DNA of 64,000 nt from Pseudomonas alkylphenolica (GCF_000746525.1 NZ_CP009048.1:5655501-5719500); one strand, 5' to 3'. Positions 17,057 through 26,467 are shown, counted from the first letter of the stretch. Numbers and translations: made by a program. The notes: generated by a model not told the origin, from the sequence alone.

Positions 17057-18397
17057 ATGGACCCTTCCCCTGGTATCAGCTTCGCCTCACTTTTCGCCGA
17101 TTTCGGCATGATTCTTTTTGCTCTGCTGCTGGTGCTGCTCAACGGCTTTTTCGTTGCCGCCGAGTTCGCCATGGTCAAATTGCGCTCGACCAAGGTCGAG
17201 TCGATTGCCGTGCAGCATGGCTGGCGCGGGCAAATCCTGCGCACCGTGCACAACCAGCTGGACGCCTACCTTTCGGCCTGCCAGCTGGGCATTACCCTCG
17301 CCTCGCTGGGCCTGGGCTGGGTCGGTGAACCGGCCTTTGCGCATCTGCTCGAACCGCTGCTGGCCGCTGTCGGCGTAGAGTCGCCGGAGGTGATCAAAGC
17401 GGTGTCGTTCTTCAGCGCCTTCTTCGTGATTTCCTACCTGCACATCGTGGTCGGTGAACTGGCGCCCAAGTCCTGGGCGATCCGCAAACCCGAACTGCTG
17501 TCGCTGTGGACTGCGGTACCGCTGTACCTGTTCTACTGGCTGATGTACCCGGCCATCTACCTGCTCAACGCCAGTGCCAACGCCATTTTGCGTATCGCCG
17601 GCCAGGGTGAACCCGGCCCGCATCATGAGCACCATTACAGCCGCGACGAACTGAAGCTGATCCTGCACTCCAGCCGTGGCCAGGACCCCAGCGACCAGGG
17701 CATGCGCGTACTGGCGTCGGCAGTGGAAATGGGTGAACTGGAGGTGGTCGACTGGGCCAACTCCCGTGAAGACATGGTCTGCCTCGACGCCCATGCGCCG
17801 CTCAAGGAAATCCTGGCGATGTTCCGCCGGCACAAATTCAGCCGTTACCCGGTGTTCGATGCCAAGCGTGGTGAGTTCATCGGCCTGCTGCATATCAAGG
17901 ATCTGCTGCTGGAACTGGCCGATCTGGAGCACATCCCCGAATCCTTCAACCTTGCCGAATTGACCCGGCCGCTGGAGCGCGTGTCCCGCCACATGCCTCT
18001 GGCCCACCTGCTCGAAGAGTTCCGCAAAGGCGGCGCGCACTTCGCCCTGGTCGAGGAAGCCGATGGCAAGGTCATTGGCTACCTGACCATGGAAGACGTG
18101 CTGGAAGTGCTGGTCGGTGACATCCAGGACGAACACCGCAAGGCCGAGCGCGGCATCCTTGCCTACCAGCCAGGCAAGCTGCTGGTACGTGGCGACACGC
18201 CGCTGTTCAAGGTCGAGCGCCTGCTCGGCGTGGACCTGGACCATATCGAGGCGGAAACCCTCGCCGGTCTGGTCTACGAGACCCTCAAGCGGGTACCGGA
18301 AGAAGAGGAGCAGCTGGAAGTCGAAGGCCTGCGCATCATCATCAAGAAGATGAAAGGCCCGAAGATTGTTCTGGCCAAGGTGCTCAAGCTCGATTGA
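17057..18397 (+). CDS. CorC/HlyC-family CBS-domain membrane protein
   Basis: 446 residues. An N-terminal CNNM/DUF21 domain with four membrane helices (about 10-195; LLLVLLNGFFVAAEFAMVKLR motif), two CBS domains (about 215-340) and a C-terminal CorC_HlyC domain (about 355-440). Relatives are Mg2+/Co2+ efflux or transport proteins; the name haemolysin is historical. It is conserved downstream of phoBR in Pseudomonas. Cation specificity cannot be told from sequence. Confidence 0.93.
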   Translation: MDPSPGISFASLFADFGMILFALLLVLLNGFFVAAEFAMVKLRSTKVESIAVQHGWRGQILRTVHNQLDAYLSACQLGITLASLGLGWVGEPAFAHLLEPLLAAVGVESPEVIKAVSFFSAFFVISYLHIVVGELAPKSWAIRKPELLSLWTAVPLYLFYWLMYPAIYLLNASANAILRIAGQGEPGPHHEHHYSRDELKLILHSSRGQDPSDQGMRVLASAVEMGELEVVDWANSREDMVCLDAHAPLKEILAMFRRHKFSRYPVFDAKRGEFIGLLHIKDLLLELADLEHIPESFNLAELTRPLERVSRHMPLAHLLEEFRKGGAHFALVEEADGKVIGYLTMEDVLEVLVGDIQDEHRKAERGILAYQPGKLLVRGDTPLFKVERLLGVDLDHIEAETLAGLVYETLKRVPEEEEQLEVEGLRIIIKKMKGPKIVLAKVLKLD

Positions 18398-18411
18398 GCT
18401 GCAACACCGCA

Positions 18412-18472
18412 TCGCGGGGCAAGCCCGCTCCCACAGGTCATTCCAGCCTGTGGGAGCGGGCTTGCCCCGCGA
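18412..18472. repeat. REP inverted pair, GGGGCAAGCCC family
   Basis: ATCGCGGGGCAAGCCCGCTC and its inverse face each other around a 13-base spacer that is itself partly palindromic (CCTGTGGG). It lies between convergent genes, 15 bases after the CorC stop, and abuts the stop codon of the M23 peptidase. Confidence 0.92.
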
Positions 18473-19369
18473 TCAAGGATTGCCGGCGGTAAAGTCCGGC
18501 AACCCGCCGACAGGCTGGTTGAACTGGTAAGGAATCGACTCCAGCGCCAGCCCGACGTTGCGCTGCACGACAAAATGCAGGTGCGGGCCAGTGCTGTTGC
18601 CGGTGTTGCCGGATTTTGCCAGCGCGCTCCCGTACACCACCCGCTGTCCCTCGCGAACCACCACAGAACCACGCATCAGGTGCAGATAGACACCCATGGT
18701 GCCGTCGTCATGCAGAATCCGCACGAAATTGCCGGCCGGGTGCGTGCCGCGCCCGCTCTGGTTGTTCTCGGTCTTGATCACAGTGCCCGCCCGTGAAGCA
18801 ATGATCGGCGTACCTTCAGGCATGGCGATATCCATGGCGTAGCGGCTTTTGGGGCCGAAATGGCTGTAACTGCCGTTGGCCCCCTGGGTCACGCGAAAAG
18901 GCCCGCCGCGCCATGGCAGCGGATATTTAAAGGCCTGCTGGCGCTGTGCCGGGTTGCCCAGGGCATAGGTGAACTTCTCCTGATAACTCACCGGCAGGTC
19001 CGCTTGCAGTGCGTTGACCACGGTCAGCAGCACTGCCGCACGCGCAGGCACCACACGCCGGACAAGCCGCGTACCTGCGCCCTTGGCGTTACCCAGACGC
19101 TCCAGGCGCAGCTCCACCTCCACCGGCGCATGGGTGTCGTTGCGGGCGCTGAAGCTCACGCCGCTGGCGAACTTGATAGCGTGCAGTTTCACCTGACCTT
19201 CCAGCTGCTCGACCATCTGGTCGCGAAAGACAAAGGCCTTTGCGCCAGGCAGTGGCCGGTCGGAATACGAGACCACACCGTTGGTATCGGTGCTTTTGTA
19301 GAAAGTCGAGGCCAGGGTCGGGCTGCAAGCCACGAGCAAGGCGCAGAACAGCAGCGAATGTGCCTGCAT
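18473..19369 (-). CDS. Periplasmic M23 (LytM-type) peptidase
   Basis: 298 residues with a signal peptide (about 1-20, VACSPTLAS). An N-terminal beta domain is followed by a LytM zinc-peptidase domain (about 165-285). The zinc ligands are visible: H and D in SHFGPKSRYAMD, and HLHF in GNSTGPHLHFVV. It may cleave peptidoglycan cross-bridges, or regulate amidases if inactive; here the ligands look intact. It stands alone on the minus strand between two REP pairs. Confidence 0.93.
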   Translation of the reverse strand: MQAHSLLFCALLVACSPTLASTFYKSTDTNGVVSYSDRPLPGAKAFVFRDQMVEQLEGQVKLHAIKFASGVSFSARNDTHAPVEVELRLERLGNAKGAGTRLVRRVVPARAAVLLTVVNALQADLPVSYQEKFTYALGNPAQRQQAFKYPLPWRGGPFRVTQGANGSYSHFGPKSRYAMDIAMPEGTPIIASRAGTVIKTENNQSGRGTHPAGNFVRILHDDGTMGVYLHLMRGSVVVREGQRVVYGSALAKSGNTGNSTGPHLHFVVQRNVGLALESIPYQFNQPVGGLPDFTAGNP

Positions 19370-19478
19370 GGTTAGTGGCTTTTTGACAGTTGAAGTCTGT
19401 CGAAGACTAGCAGGGGATTTTGCCGGAGAGAGGATGGGAGTGTTTCAGGGGTGTGCCAGTGGACGAGCGGTGTATTCA

Positions 19479-19543
19479 TCGCGGGGCAAGCCCGCTCCCA
19501 CAGGGGATTCAACTCCCCCTGTGGGAGCGGGCTTGCCCCGCGA
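19479..19543. repeat. REP inverted pair, GGGGCAAGCCC family
   Basis: Two inverted copies of TCGCGGGGCAAGCCCGCTCC around a spacer that can extend the stem (CAGGGG...CCCCTG). It sits 9 bases beyond the stop of the response-regulator gene and may end its transcript. Confidence 0.92.
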
Positions 19544-19552
19544 TAGGTTTTA

Positions 19553-20455
19553 TCAAGCTCCCGGCACGAAATGCTTCTGCGCCGTACCACGGGCAATCAG
19601 CCGCGACAGGTAGTCCAGCTTCTGGGCATCCTGATCGACGAACTTGAAGGTCAGTTGCAACCAGTCGCTGTCCGGCTTGGGCTCCAGCGCCGCCACCGCA
19701 TGCAGGTAACCATTGAGGCGGGCGACTTCGGCGTTCTCACCCTGCTCCAGATCGAGCACAGCACCTTCGAGCACCTGTGGCAGGGTCTCGCCACGGCGGA
19801 CCACCAGCAGCGCCTCCTTGAGGCTCAGGGCCTTGATCACGCACGGCTGCACACCGCTTGGCAGACGCAGTTGCCCTTGGCCACGCCCCGCAGGTGCGGC
19901 AGCGGCAGCAGTGGGCTTGGGCGCGTTGATCAGGGGCTTGGCCGCCGCCACCGGAGCAGCCGGTGCTGTCGGTTTTACCGTTTCGGCACGGCCACCGGTG
20001 AGGGCGCTCAGCGAGTCATTGGCAAAAGCTGAATTGGCACGCGTCGGGGCGCTGGCCAGCAAGGTATCGAGCTTGCCAACCTTGGTCAGGGCCTTCTTCA
20101 CCTTGGTCAGCAATTGCTCATTGGTGAACGGCTTGCCGACGAAGTCAGAAACACCGGCCTGGATCGCCTGGACCACGTTTTCCTTGTCGCCGCGGCTGGT
20201 CACCATGATGAACGGCAACGTCTTCATCGACTCCTGCTGACGGCACCAGGTCAGCAGCTCCAACCCGGACATTTCCGGCATTTCCCAGTCGCACAGGACC
20301 AGGTCGAAAGCTTCACGCGCCAGCAATGTCTGGGCCTTGCGACCGTTGACCGCGTCTTCGATGACAATCCCCGGGAAATAGTTGCGCAGACACTTCTTCA
20401 CCAGGTCGCGAATGAACGGCGCATCATCCACAACCAACACACTGACTTTACTCAT
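19553..20455 (-). CDS. Response regulator with C-terminal PilZ-like domain
   Basis: 300 residues. Receiver domain (about 1-125) with D10/D11-type acidic pair (VLVVDDAPFIRD), phospho-acceptor in LVLCDWEMPEMSG, and K in FVGKPF. An Ala/Pro-rich linker (about 150-195) leads to a beta-rich C-terminal domain that may be PilZ-like (c-di-GMP binding), but the RxxxR and D/NxSxxG signatures are not clear. Conserved between the M23 peptidase and phoU in Pseudomonas. The start at 20455 fits the receiver fold; 16 extra upstream residues are unlikely. Confidence 0.88.
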   Translation of the reverse strand: MSKVSVLVVDDAPFIRDLVKKCLRNYFPGIVIEDAVNGRKAQTLLAREAFDLVLCDWEMPEMSGLELLTWCRQQESMKTLPFIMVTSRGDKENVVQAIQAGVSDFVGKPFTNEQLLTKVKKALTKVGKLDTLLASAPTRANSAFANDSLSALTGGRAETVKPTAPAAPVAAAKPLINAPKPTAAAAAPAGRGQGQLRLPSGVQPCVIKALSLKEALLVVRRGETLPQVLEGAVLDLEQGENAEVARLNGYLHAVAALEPKPDSDWLQLTFKFVDQDAQKLDYLSRLIARGTAQKHFVPGA

Positions 20456-20573
20456 CGCCACTCCTATTGAATCCCGACTAGCATAACGCTGACTAATGGC
20501 CATTTGCCAAACATTGGCTCACGCCGGGACTCGTGGTTTCGTTCGCGGCTGCCTTGAGGTGCTCGACCGCAAA

Positions 20574-20601
20574 CGAAAACGCCCGGCCAGGGCCGGGCGT
20601 T
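20574..20601 (-). terminator. phoU operon terminator
   Basis: ACGCCCGGCC-AG-GGCCGGGCGT gives an 11-bp GC-rich stem ending in TTTT on the minus strand. It begins 17 bases after the phoU stop and closes the pst-phoU transcript. Confidence 0.9.
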
Positions 20602-20617
20602 CGTTCTCGGGGCAGTC

Positions 20618-21376
20618 TTACTTATCGTCAGTTTCAGCCGGAACATTAGCCTTTTCGCTGCCGCCCTCGACCTCTTCTTTCATGCGCTTGAGGCCCAGGT
20701 GACGCACATCGGTACCGCGCACCAGGTAGATCACCAGCTCGGAGATGTTGCGCGCGTGGTCGCCGATCCGCTCCAGTGAACGCAAGGCCCAGATCACGCT
20801 GAGTACCCGCGAGATCGAACGCGGATCTTCCATCATGTAGGTCACCAGCTCGCGCAGTGCGGTCTTGTACTCGCGGTCGATGGTCTTGTCATACTGGGCC
20901 ACCGACAGTGCCAGGTCGGCATCGAAACGGGCAAAGGCATCCAGCGCATCGCGGACCATGTTGCGCACCTGGTCGCCGATGTGCCGGACTTCGACGTAGC
21001 CACGCGGCGACTCACCTTCTTCGCACAACTGAATGGCGCGGCGGGCGATCTTGGTCGATTCGTCACCGATGCGCTCCAGGTCGATCACCGACTTGGAAAT
21101 GCTGATGATCAGACGCAGGTCGGAAGCGGCCGGCTGACGACGGGCGAGAATGCGCACGCATTCCTCGTCGATGTTGCGCTCCATCTGGTTGATCTGCTCG
21201 TCGACTTCGCGCACTTGCTGGGCCAGGCCCGAGTCGGCCTCGATCAGCGCGGTAACCGCGTCATTGACCTGTTTCTCGACCAGACCGCCCATCGCCAGGA
21301 GGTGACTGCGGACCTCCTCGAGTTCGGCGTTGAACTGCTGGGAGATGTGGTGGGTAAGGCTGTCTTTGTTGATCAT
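20618..21376 (-). CDS. phoU: Phosphate signalling protein PhoU
   Basis: 252 residues in two repeated three-helix PhoU domains. Each carries metal-binding ExxxD-type motifs (RIGDESTKIARR in the first, RIGDHARNISEL in the second). It couples the Pst transporter to PhoR and keeps PhoR in phosphatase mode when phosphate is plentiful. Last gene of the pst cluster, 56 bases after pstB. The acidic C-terminal tail is usual in Pseudomonas. Confidence 0.97.
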   Translation of the reverse strand: MINKDSLTHHISQQFNAELEEVRSHLLAMGGLVEKQVNDAVTALIEADSGLAQQVREVDEQINQMERNIDEECVRILARRQPAASDLRLIISISKSVIDLERIGDESTKIARRAIQLCEEGESPRGYVEVRHIGDQVRNMVRDALDAFARFDADLALSVAQYDKTIDREYKTALRELVTYMMEDPRSISRVLSVIWALRSLERIGDHARNISELVIYLVRGTDVRHLGLKRMKEEVEGGSEKANVPAETDDK

Positions 21377-21432
21377 GAGAAATCCTTGGAGCGTCCGGTA
21401 AGTGCTGTCAGGCGGCGTTCAGTCGTTGAATC

Positions 21433-22266
21433 CTAGCCATACCGACCGGTGATGTAGTCTTCGGTCTGCTTCTTCGCCGGATTGGTGAACAGCGTGTCAG
21501 TGTCACCGAACTCGATCAGCTTGCCCATGTACATGAAGGCGGTGTAATCGGAAACCCGCGCCGCCTGCTGCATGTTGTGGGTAACGATGACGATGGTGTA
21601 CTTGGACTTCAGTTCGTAAATCAGCTCTTCGACCTTCAGCGTCGAGATCGGGTCCAGAGCCGAGCATGGTTCGTCGAGTAGCAGCACTTCTGGTTCCACG
21701 GCGATGGTGCGGGCAATCACCAGACGCTGCTGTTGACCACCGGACAGGCCCAGGGCCGACTCGTGCAGGCGGTCCTTGACCTCCTCCCACAGGGCCGCGC
21801 CCTTGAGTGCCCATTCCACGGCCTCATCGAGCACGCGCTTCTTGTTGATGCCCTGGATGCGCAGGCCGTAGACCACGTTTTCGTAGATGGTCTTGGGGAA
21901 CGGGTTGGGTTTCTGGAACACCATGCCGACTCGGCGACGCAGTTCGGCCACGTCCTCGCCCTTGCGGTAGATGTTGTTGCCGTACAGGTTGATCGCACCC
22001 TCGACGCGGCAACCGTCAACCAGGTCGTTCATGCGGTTGAAGGTGCGCAGCAAGGTCGACTTACCGCAGCCGGACGGGCCGATGAAGGCGGTCACGCGCT
22101 GTTTCGGGATGTTCATGCTGACGTCGAACAGGGCTTGTTTCTCGCCGTAGTACAGGCTCAGGCCAGGCACTTCGATGGCCACGGTTTCATCAGCCAGTTG
22201 CAGGCTCTGCTTGGTACGACCCAGGGCCGACATATCGATGCCGTGGGCGTGGGATTCTTGCTGCAT
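21433..22266 (-). CDS. pstB: Phosphate ABC transporter ATPase PstB
   Basis: 277 residues. Complete ABC ATPase: Walker [10 protein letters not shown] (about 63-71), Q-loop VFQKPNPFP, signature LSGGQQQRL, Walker [14 protein letters not shown] and the switch histidine (VTHNMQQA). About 20 extra N-terminal residues precede the family core. It drives high-affinity phosphate import with PstA and PstC. Confidence 0.97.
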   Translation of the reverse strand: MQQESHAHGIDMSALGRTKQSLQLADETVAIEVPGLSLYYGEKQALFDVSMNIPKQRVTAFIGPSGCGKSTLLRTFNRMNDLVDGCRVEGAINLYGNNIYRKGEDVAELRRRVGMVFQKPNPFPKTIYENVVYGLRIQGINKKRVLDEAVEWALKGAALWEEVKDRLHESALGLSGGQQQRLVIARTIAVEPEVLLLDEPCSALDPISTLKVEELIYELKSKYTIVIVTHNMQQAARVSDYTAFMYMGKLIEFGDTDTLFTNPAKKQTEDYITGRYG

Positions 22267-22351
22267 GGTCAGACTCCATACGCTATCAATTTCGTTTCAT
22301 CGAACCGCCCGGCACAACACACGGGCGGCACTTGCAAAAAGGGTGTTTCGA

Positions 22352-24022
22352 TCAGCTGTCCAGCGCCTTGTACTTCTCGCGCAGGTGGTTACGAATCCAT
22401 ACGGCCGACAGGTTGAGCGTGGCGATCACCAGCACCAGCAGCAATGCAGTGGCGTATACCAGTGGCCGCGCGGCCTCGACGTTCGGGCTCTGGAAGCCGA
22501 CGTCATAAATATGGAAGCCCAGGTGCATGATCTTCTGGTCCAGGTGCAGGTACGGGTAGTTGCCGTCCACCGGCAGCGATGGCGCCAGCTTCACCACACC
22601 CACCAGCATCAGCGGTGCCACTTCACCCGCGGCGCGGGCAACGGCGAGGATCATCCCGGTCATCATCGCCGGGCTGGCCATCGGCAGGACGATCTTCCAC
22701 AGGGTCTCGGCCTTGGTTGCACCGAGCGCCAGCGAACCTTCGCGAACCGTACGCGGGATACGCGCCAGGCCTTCTTCAGTGGCCACGATCACCACCGGTA
22801 CCGCCAGCAGTGCCAGGGTCAGCGAGGCCCAGAGCAGACCCGGCGTACCCAGGGTTGGCGCTGGCAGTGCTTCAGGAAAGAACAGGCGGTCGAGCGAGCC
22901 ACCCAGTACATAGACGAAGAAGCCCAGACCGAACACACCGTAGACGATGGCCGGAACACCGGCGAGGTTGTTCACGGCGATACGGATCAGGCGGGTCACC
23001 GGCCCCTGACGCGCATATTCACGCAGGTACACCGCCGCCAGCACGCCGAACGGGGTGACGATCACGGCCATGATCAGGGTCATCATCACGGTACCGAAGA
23101 TTGCAGGAAAGATCCCGCCTTCGGTGTTGGCTTCACGCGGGTCGTCGCTAAGAAACTCCCAGACCTTGGCGAAATACACGCCCATCTTGGTGAAGAAGCC
23201 CATGCCGTTCGGCTGGTAAGCGTGAACCACCTTGCTCAGGTTGATCTCGACTTCACGACCGTTGCCATCCTTTGCAACCAGGCTGTCGCGACCAAAATCC
23301 TGATGCAGGTTGCTCAGACGCTCTTCGATGGCCTTGTAGCGGTTGTTCAGCTCGGCGCGTTCGGCGTCCATGTCAGCCTGGGCGGCGGCATCCAGTTTGC
23401 CGTCGAGTTCCAGCTTGCGAGCGTGCAGACGCAGACGCTCAAGGCCGTAGTTGATGGCACCGATGTCCTTCTTCTCAAGCTTCTGCAGCTCGCCAGCCAG
23501 CTTGTCGGCACGCTTGAGGCGCGCTTGCAGCTCGGACCAGGCCGCCTGGCCTTCGGCGACGACCTTGCCGTTTTCCTTGACGCTGACCAGGTAGCCGTAG
23601 AAGTTGCCCCACTCACGACGTTCCAGGGCAATCAGCTCGACCGGCGTCTGCAGGTCGGTCAGCCAATCGCCGACCACCCAGGTGAAGTCGCTGCCGTTGA
23701 GGTCACGGTTGCCGACCTTGATCAGCTCACGGGTCATAAACTCCGGGCCGTTCTCCGGGACCGGCAGGCCGGCCCCTTTCAGACGTGCCAGCGGCACTTC
23801 TTCTTTCTGCACCACTTCGCCGATAACGACGTGGTCGGCCTGGCCAGGCACCTTGTAGGTGGCCTGGACCAGGTCGGCTGGCCAGAAGTGGCCGAGGCCG
23901 CGCACAGCGATCACAGAGAGCAGACCGATGGTCATGATCACCGCGATGGCGACGGCGCCACCGCTGATCCAGACGCCGGGGGCGCCGCTCTTGAACCAGC
24001 TTTTGAGGGAATCCTTTTTCAC
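22352..24022 (-). CDS. pstA: Phosphate ABC transporter permease PstA, extended form
   Basis: 556 residues, almost twice E. coli PstA (296). A first membrane helix (about 20-42) is followed by a large periplasmic insertion (about 45-300) with a charged coiled-coil stretch (LKRADKLAGELQKLEKKD, then LNNRYKAIEERLSNLH). The binding-protein-dependent permease domain has five helices (about 310-540), with the EAA-type loop around LARIPRTVREGSLALGATK. Extended PstA is known in Pseudomonas. It is 17 bases after pstC and 85 before pstB. Confidence 0.94.
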   Translation of the reverse strand: MKKDSLKSWFKSGAPGVWISGGAVAIAVIMTIGLLSVIAVRGLGHFWPADLVQATYKVPGQADHVVIGEVVQKEEVPLARLKGAGLPVPENGPEFMTRELIKVGNRDLNGSDFTWVVGDWLTDLQTPVELIALERREWGNFYGYLVSVKENGKVVAEGQAAWSELQARLKRADKLAGELQKLEKKDIGAINYGLERLRLHARKLELDGKLDAAAQADMDAERAELNNRYKAIEERLSNLHQDFGRDSLVAKDGNGREVEINLSKVVHAYQPNGMGFFTKMGVYFAKVWEFLSDDPREANTEGGIFPAIFGTVMMTLIMAVIVTPFGVLAAVYLREYARQGPVTRLIRIAVNNLAGVPAIVYGVFGLGFFVYVLGGSLDRLFFPEALPAPTLGTPGLLWASLTLALLAVPVVIVATEEGLARIPRTVREGSLALGATKAETLWKIVLPMASPAMMTGMILAVARAAGEVAPLMLVGVVKLAPSLPVDGNYPYLHLDQKIMHLGFHIYDVGFQSPNVEAARPLVYATALLLVLVIATLNLSAVWIRNHLREKYKALDS

Positions 24023-24039
24023 GGATCTCTACCTTTCTA

Positions 24040-26328
24040 TCAAAGCGACGAGTATTTCTTGCGCAGACGCTGGCGAATCAGCTCGGCCAAGGTGTTCATC
24101 ACGAAGGTGAACATCAACAGCACCAGCGCGGCGAGGAACAGCACGCGGTAATGGCTGCCACCGACTTCCGATTCCGGCATCTCCACCGCAACGTTGGCGG
24201 CCAGGGTGCGCATACCTTCGAACAGGTTCATTTCCATGACAGGGGTGTTGCCGGTGGCCATCAGCACAATCATGGTTTCACCCACCGCACGGCCCATACC
24301 GATCATCAGCGCCGAGAAAATACCCGGGCTGGCGGTCAGGATGACCACGCGGGTCAGGGTCTGCCATGGCGTTGCACCGAGTGCCAGGGAGCCCAGGGTC
24401 AGGCTGCGCGGCACGCTGAACACGGCGTCTTCGGCAATCGAATAGATGTTCGGAATCACCGCGAAGCCCATGGCGATACCGACGACCAGGGCGTTGCGCT
24501 GATCGTAGGTGATGCCCAGGTCATTGGTGATCCACAGGCGCATGTCACCACCGAAGAACCAGGTCTCCAGAAGTGGGCTCATGTACAAGGCGAACCAGCC
24601 GGTCAGCAGGATGACCGGGATCAGGATCGCCGATTCCCAGCCATCCGGAACCCGCAGGCGAATCGACTCAGGCAGGCGGCTCCAGGCGAAGCCGGCGACC
24701 AGGATGCCGATCGGCATCAGCAGGAACAGGCTGAATACACCCGGCAGGTGGCCTTCCAGGTACGGCGCCAGGAACAGGCCGGCGAAGAAACCGAGGATTA
24801 CTGTCGGCATCGCCTCCATCAGCTCGATCACCGGCTTGACCTTGCGGCGCATGCCCGGGGCCATGAAGTAAGCGGTGTAGATGGCTGCGGCAATGGCCAG
24901 CGGAGCCGCCAGAATCATCGCGTAGAACGCAGCTTTCAGGGTACCGAAGGTCAGCGGCGAGAGGCTCAGCTTGGGTTCGAAGTCGGTGTTCGAGGCGGTG
25001 GACTGCCAGACGTACTTCGGCTCGTCATAGTTCTCGTACCAGACCTTGCTCCACAACGCGCTCCAGGACACTTCCGGGTGCGGGTTCTTCAGCGTTAGTG
25101 GCAGCAGCTTGCCGCCCTCTTCGACGATGATGCGGTTGGCCCGCGGCGACAGTGCCAGAATGCCTGCGCCTTCGGCTACCGGCTCGACCAGCAGGGTACG
25201 GTGCGCAGTACTGTGGAACACGCCAAGCTTGCCGGCAGCATCCAGGGCAACGAAGCCCTTGCGGCGCTCTTCGGCATCGATCTGCACGATCGGCGCTGTG
25301 CCCATCTGGAACTCGCGAATGCGCTTGAAGCGCTGCTCGCCGTCCGGATCGCGGGCCATGAACCACTGGGCCAGGCCGCCTTTGGAGTCGCCAATGATCA
25401 GCGAGATACCGCCGACCAGCTGGGTGCTGGCGGTGACTTCGGCATTGCCGTCGTCGAGCAGTTTGTAACGGCCATTGAGGCTCTTTTCACGCAGGCTGAA
25501 GACATCCGCCTGAGCCCGACCGTTGATCACATACAGCCACTGCTGACGCGGATCGATGAAGATCGCTTTGACCGGTTCAGTCATCTGCGGCAGGTCAATG
25601 CGGTTCTGCTCGCTGGTGACCTCACCGGTCATCATGTTTTCTTCGCGGCTCAGCGATACCACCTGCAGGTGCGCGCCAGTGGAACCGGCAACCACCAGGG
25701 TCTCGCCATTCACATTGAGGCTGACATGCTCCAGCGCGCGGCCCTGCTCATCGAGCACGAACGGCTCCTGGCCATAAGGGAAGTCGATGGCTGGGGTGAT
25801 GGTTTTCTTGTTGTCCGGGTAGGTGATCTTGTAGCTGTGGCTGAACGCCAGCGCCTGACCGTTGGACAAGCCCAGCACCACCAGCGGGTTACCCGGCTGA
25901 TCGGCGCCAATAGAGGTCACCTGGGTACCTGCCGGTACTGGCAGGTCAACGCGTTTGAGCTCGGCACCGCTCTTGGTGTCGAAGAACAGTGCTTGACCCT
26001 TGTCGGAAACCCGCATCCCCACCAGGTTCTGCTCTTCCAGGGCAATCATCAGCGGTTTACCGGCATCCTGACTCAGCCAGGTCGGCTCCAGCGCTTTCTT
26101 GCTGGTCAGCGTGGCGCCCTGGAACAGCGGCACGACCACATAGGCCAGGTAGAAGAAGATCAAGGTGATCGCTGCCAGCACGGCAAGCCCGCCCACCAGT
26201 ACATACCAGCGGGTCAGGCGATCCTTGAGCGCACGCATGCGGCGCTTGCGTTGCAGTTCGGGCGTATTGAAGTCAATCCGCACGGGGGGAGAATTTTGGG
26301 TCATTGTGGAGTTGGCCAGATCATTCAT
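24040..26328 (-). CDS. pstC: Phosphate ABC transporter permease PstC, extended form
   Basis: 762 residues against about 320 in E. coli. A first helix (about 43-68) is followed by roughly 350 residues of periplasmic sequence with beta-propeller-like strands (repeated LVxxG, IxVLxLS and FDxKS patterns), then the permease domain (about 455-760) with LALGATPWQTL in the EAA loop. The ATG at 26328 is chosen, with a GTG two codons upstream and an ATG at 26304 as alternatives; none has a good Shine-Dalgarno. With the PhoB promoter just upstream, the messenger may be leaderless. Confidence 0.92.
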   Translation of the reverse strand: MNDLANSTMTQNSPPVRIDFNTPELQRKRRMRALKDRLTRWYVLVGGLAVLAAITLIFFYLAYVVVPLFQGATLTSKKALEPTWLSQDAGKPLMIALEEQNLVGMRVSDKGQALFFDTKSGAELKRVDLPVPAGTQVTSIGADQPGNPLVVLGLSNGQALAFSHSYKITYPDNKKTITPAIDFPYGQEPFVLDEQGRALEHVSLNVNGETLVVAGSTGAHLQVVSLSREENMMTGEVTSEQNRIDLPQMTEPVKAIFIDPRQQWLYVINGRAQADVFSLREKSLNGRYKLLDDGNAEVTASTQLVGGISLIIGDSKGGLAQWFMARDPDGEQRFKRIREFQMGTAPIVQIDAEERRKGFVALDAAGKLGVFHSTAHRTLLVEPVAEGAGILALSPRANRIIVEEGGKLLPLTLKNPHPEVSWSALWSKVWYENYDEPKYVWQSTASNTDFEPKLSLSPLTFGTLKAAFYAMILAAPLAIAAAIYTAYFMAPGMRRKVKPVIELMEAMPTVILGFFAGLFLAPYLEGHLPGVFSLFLLMPIGILVAGFAWSRLPESIRLRVPDGWESAILIPVILLTGWFALYMSPLLETWFFGGDMRLWITNDLGITYDQRNALVVGIAMGFAVIPNIYSIAEDAVFSVPRSLTLGSLALGATPWQTLTRVVILTASPGIFSALMIGMGRAVGETMIVLMATGNTPVMEMNLFEGMRTLAANVAVEMPESEVGGSHYRVLFLAALVLLMFTFVMNTLAELIRQRLRKKYSSL

Positions 26329-26350
26329 GCGCACACCCTAGCGGTCCCGT

Positions 26351-26379
26351 ATGACAAAAACATGACAATGCAGTGACGC
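26351..26379 (-). promoter_or_regulatory. Internal Pho box upstream of pstC
   Basis: Three PhoB half-sites on the minus strand at exact 11-base intervals: GCGTCAC (26373-26379), TTGTCAT (26362-26368) and TTGTCAT (26351-26357). Ten bases further is TAGGGT (26335-26340) at the -10 position. The array begins at the last base of the pstS terminator region, so it can restart transcription for pstC-pstA-pstB-phoU. Confidence 0.75.
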
Positions 26380-26413
26380 AAAAAAGCCCGCCGCTCAGTG
26401 GTCCTGGCAGCGG
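26379..26413 (-). terminator. Terminator or attenuator after pstS
   Basis: On the minus strand CCGCT...AGCGG closes a 13-base loop and is followed by CGGGCTTTTTTGCG. The stem is short, so termination may be partial. This would lower expression of pstC onward relative to pstS, which is needed in excess as a periplasmic binding protein. Confidence 0.6.
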
Positions 26414-26467
26414 ACTCGCAATTAGTGGCGAAACCGGGTCATTGACCGGGCTCCGCCGAACCTTCAG

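Noticed and set aside
22175..24151. 658-codon plus-strand frame opposite pstA
   Set aside because: Antisense shadow of pstA caused by high GC and codon bias; sequence is His/Gln/Arg-rich with no domain, and pstA is beyond doubt.
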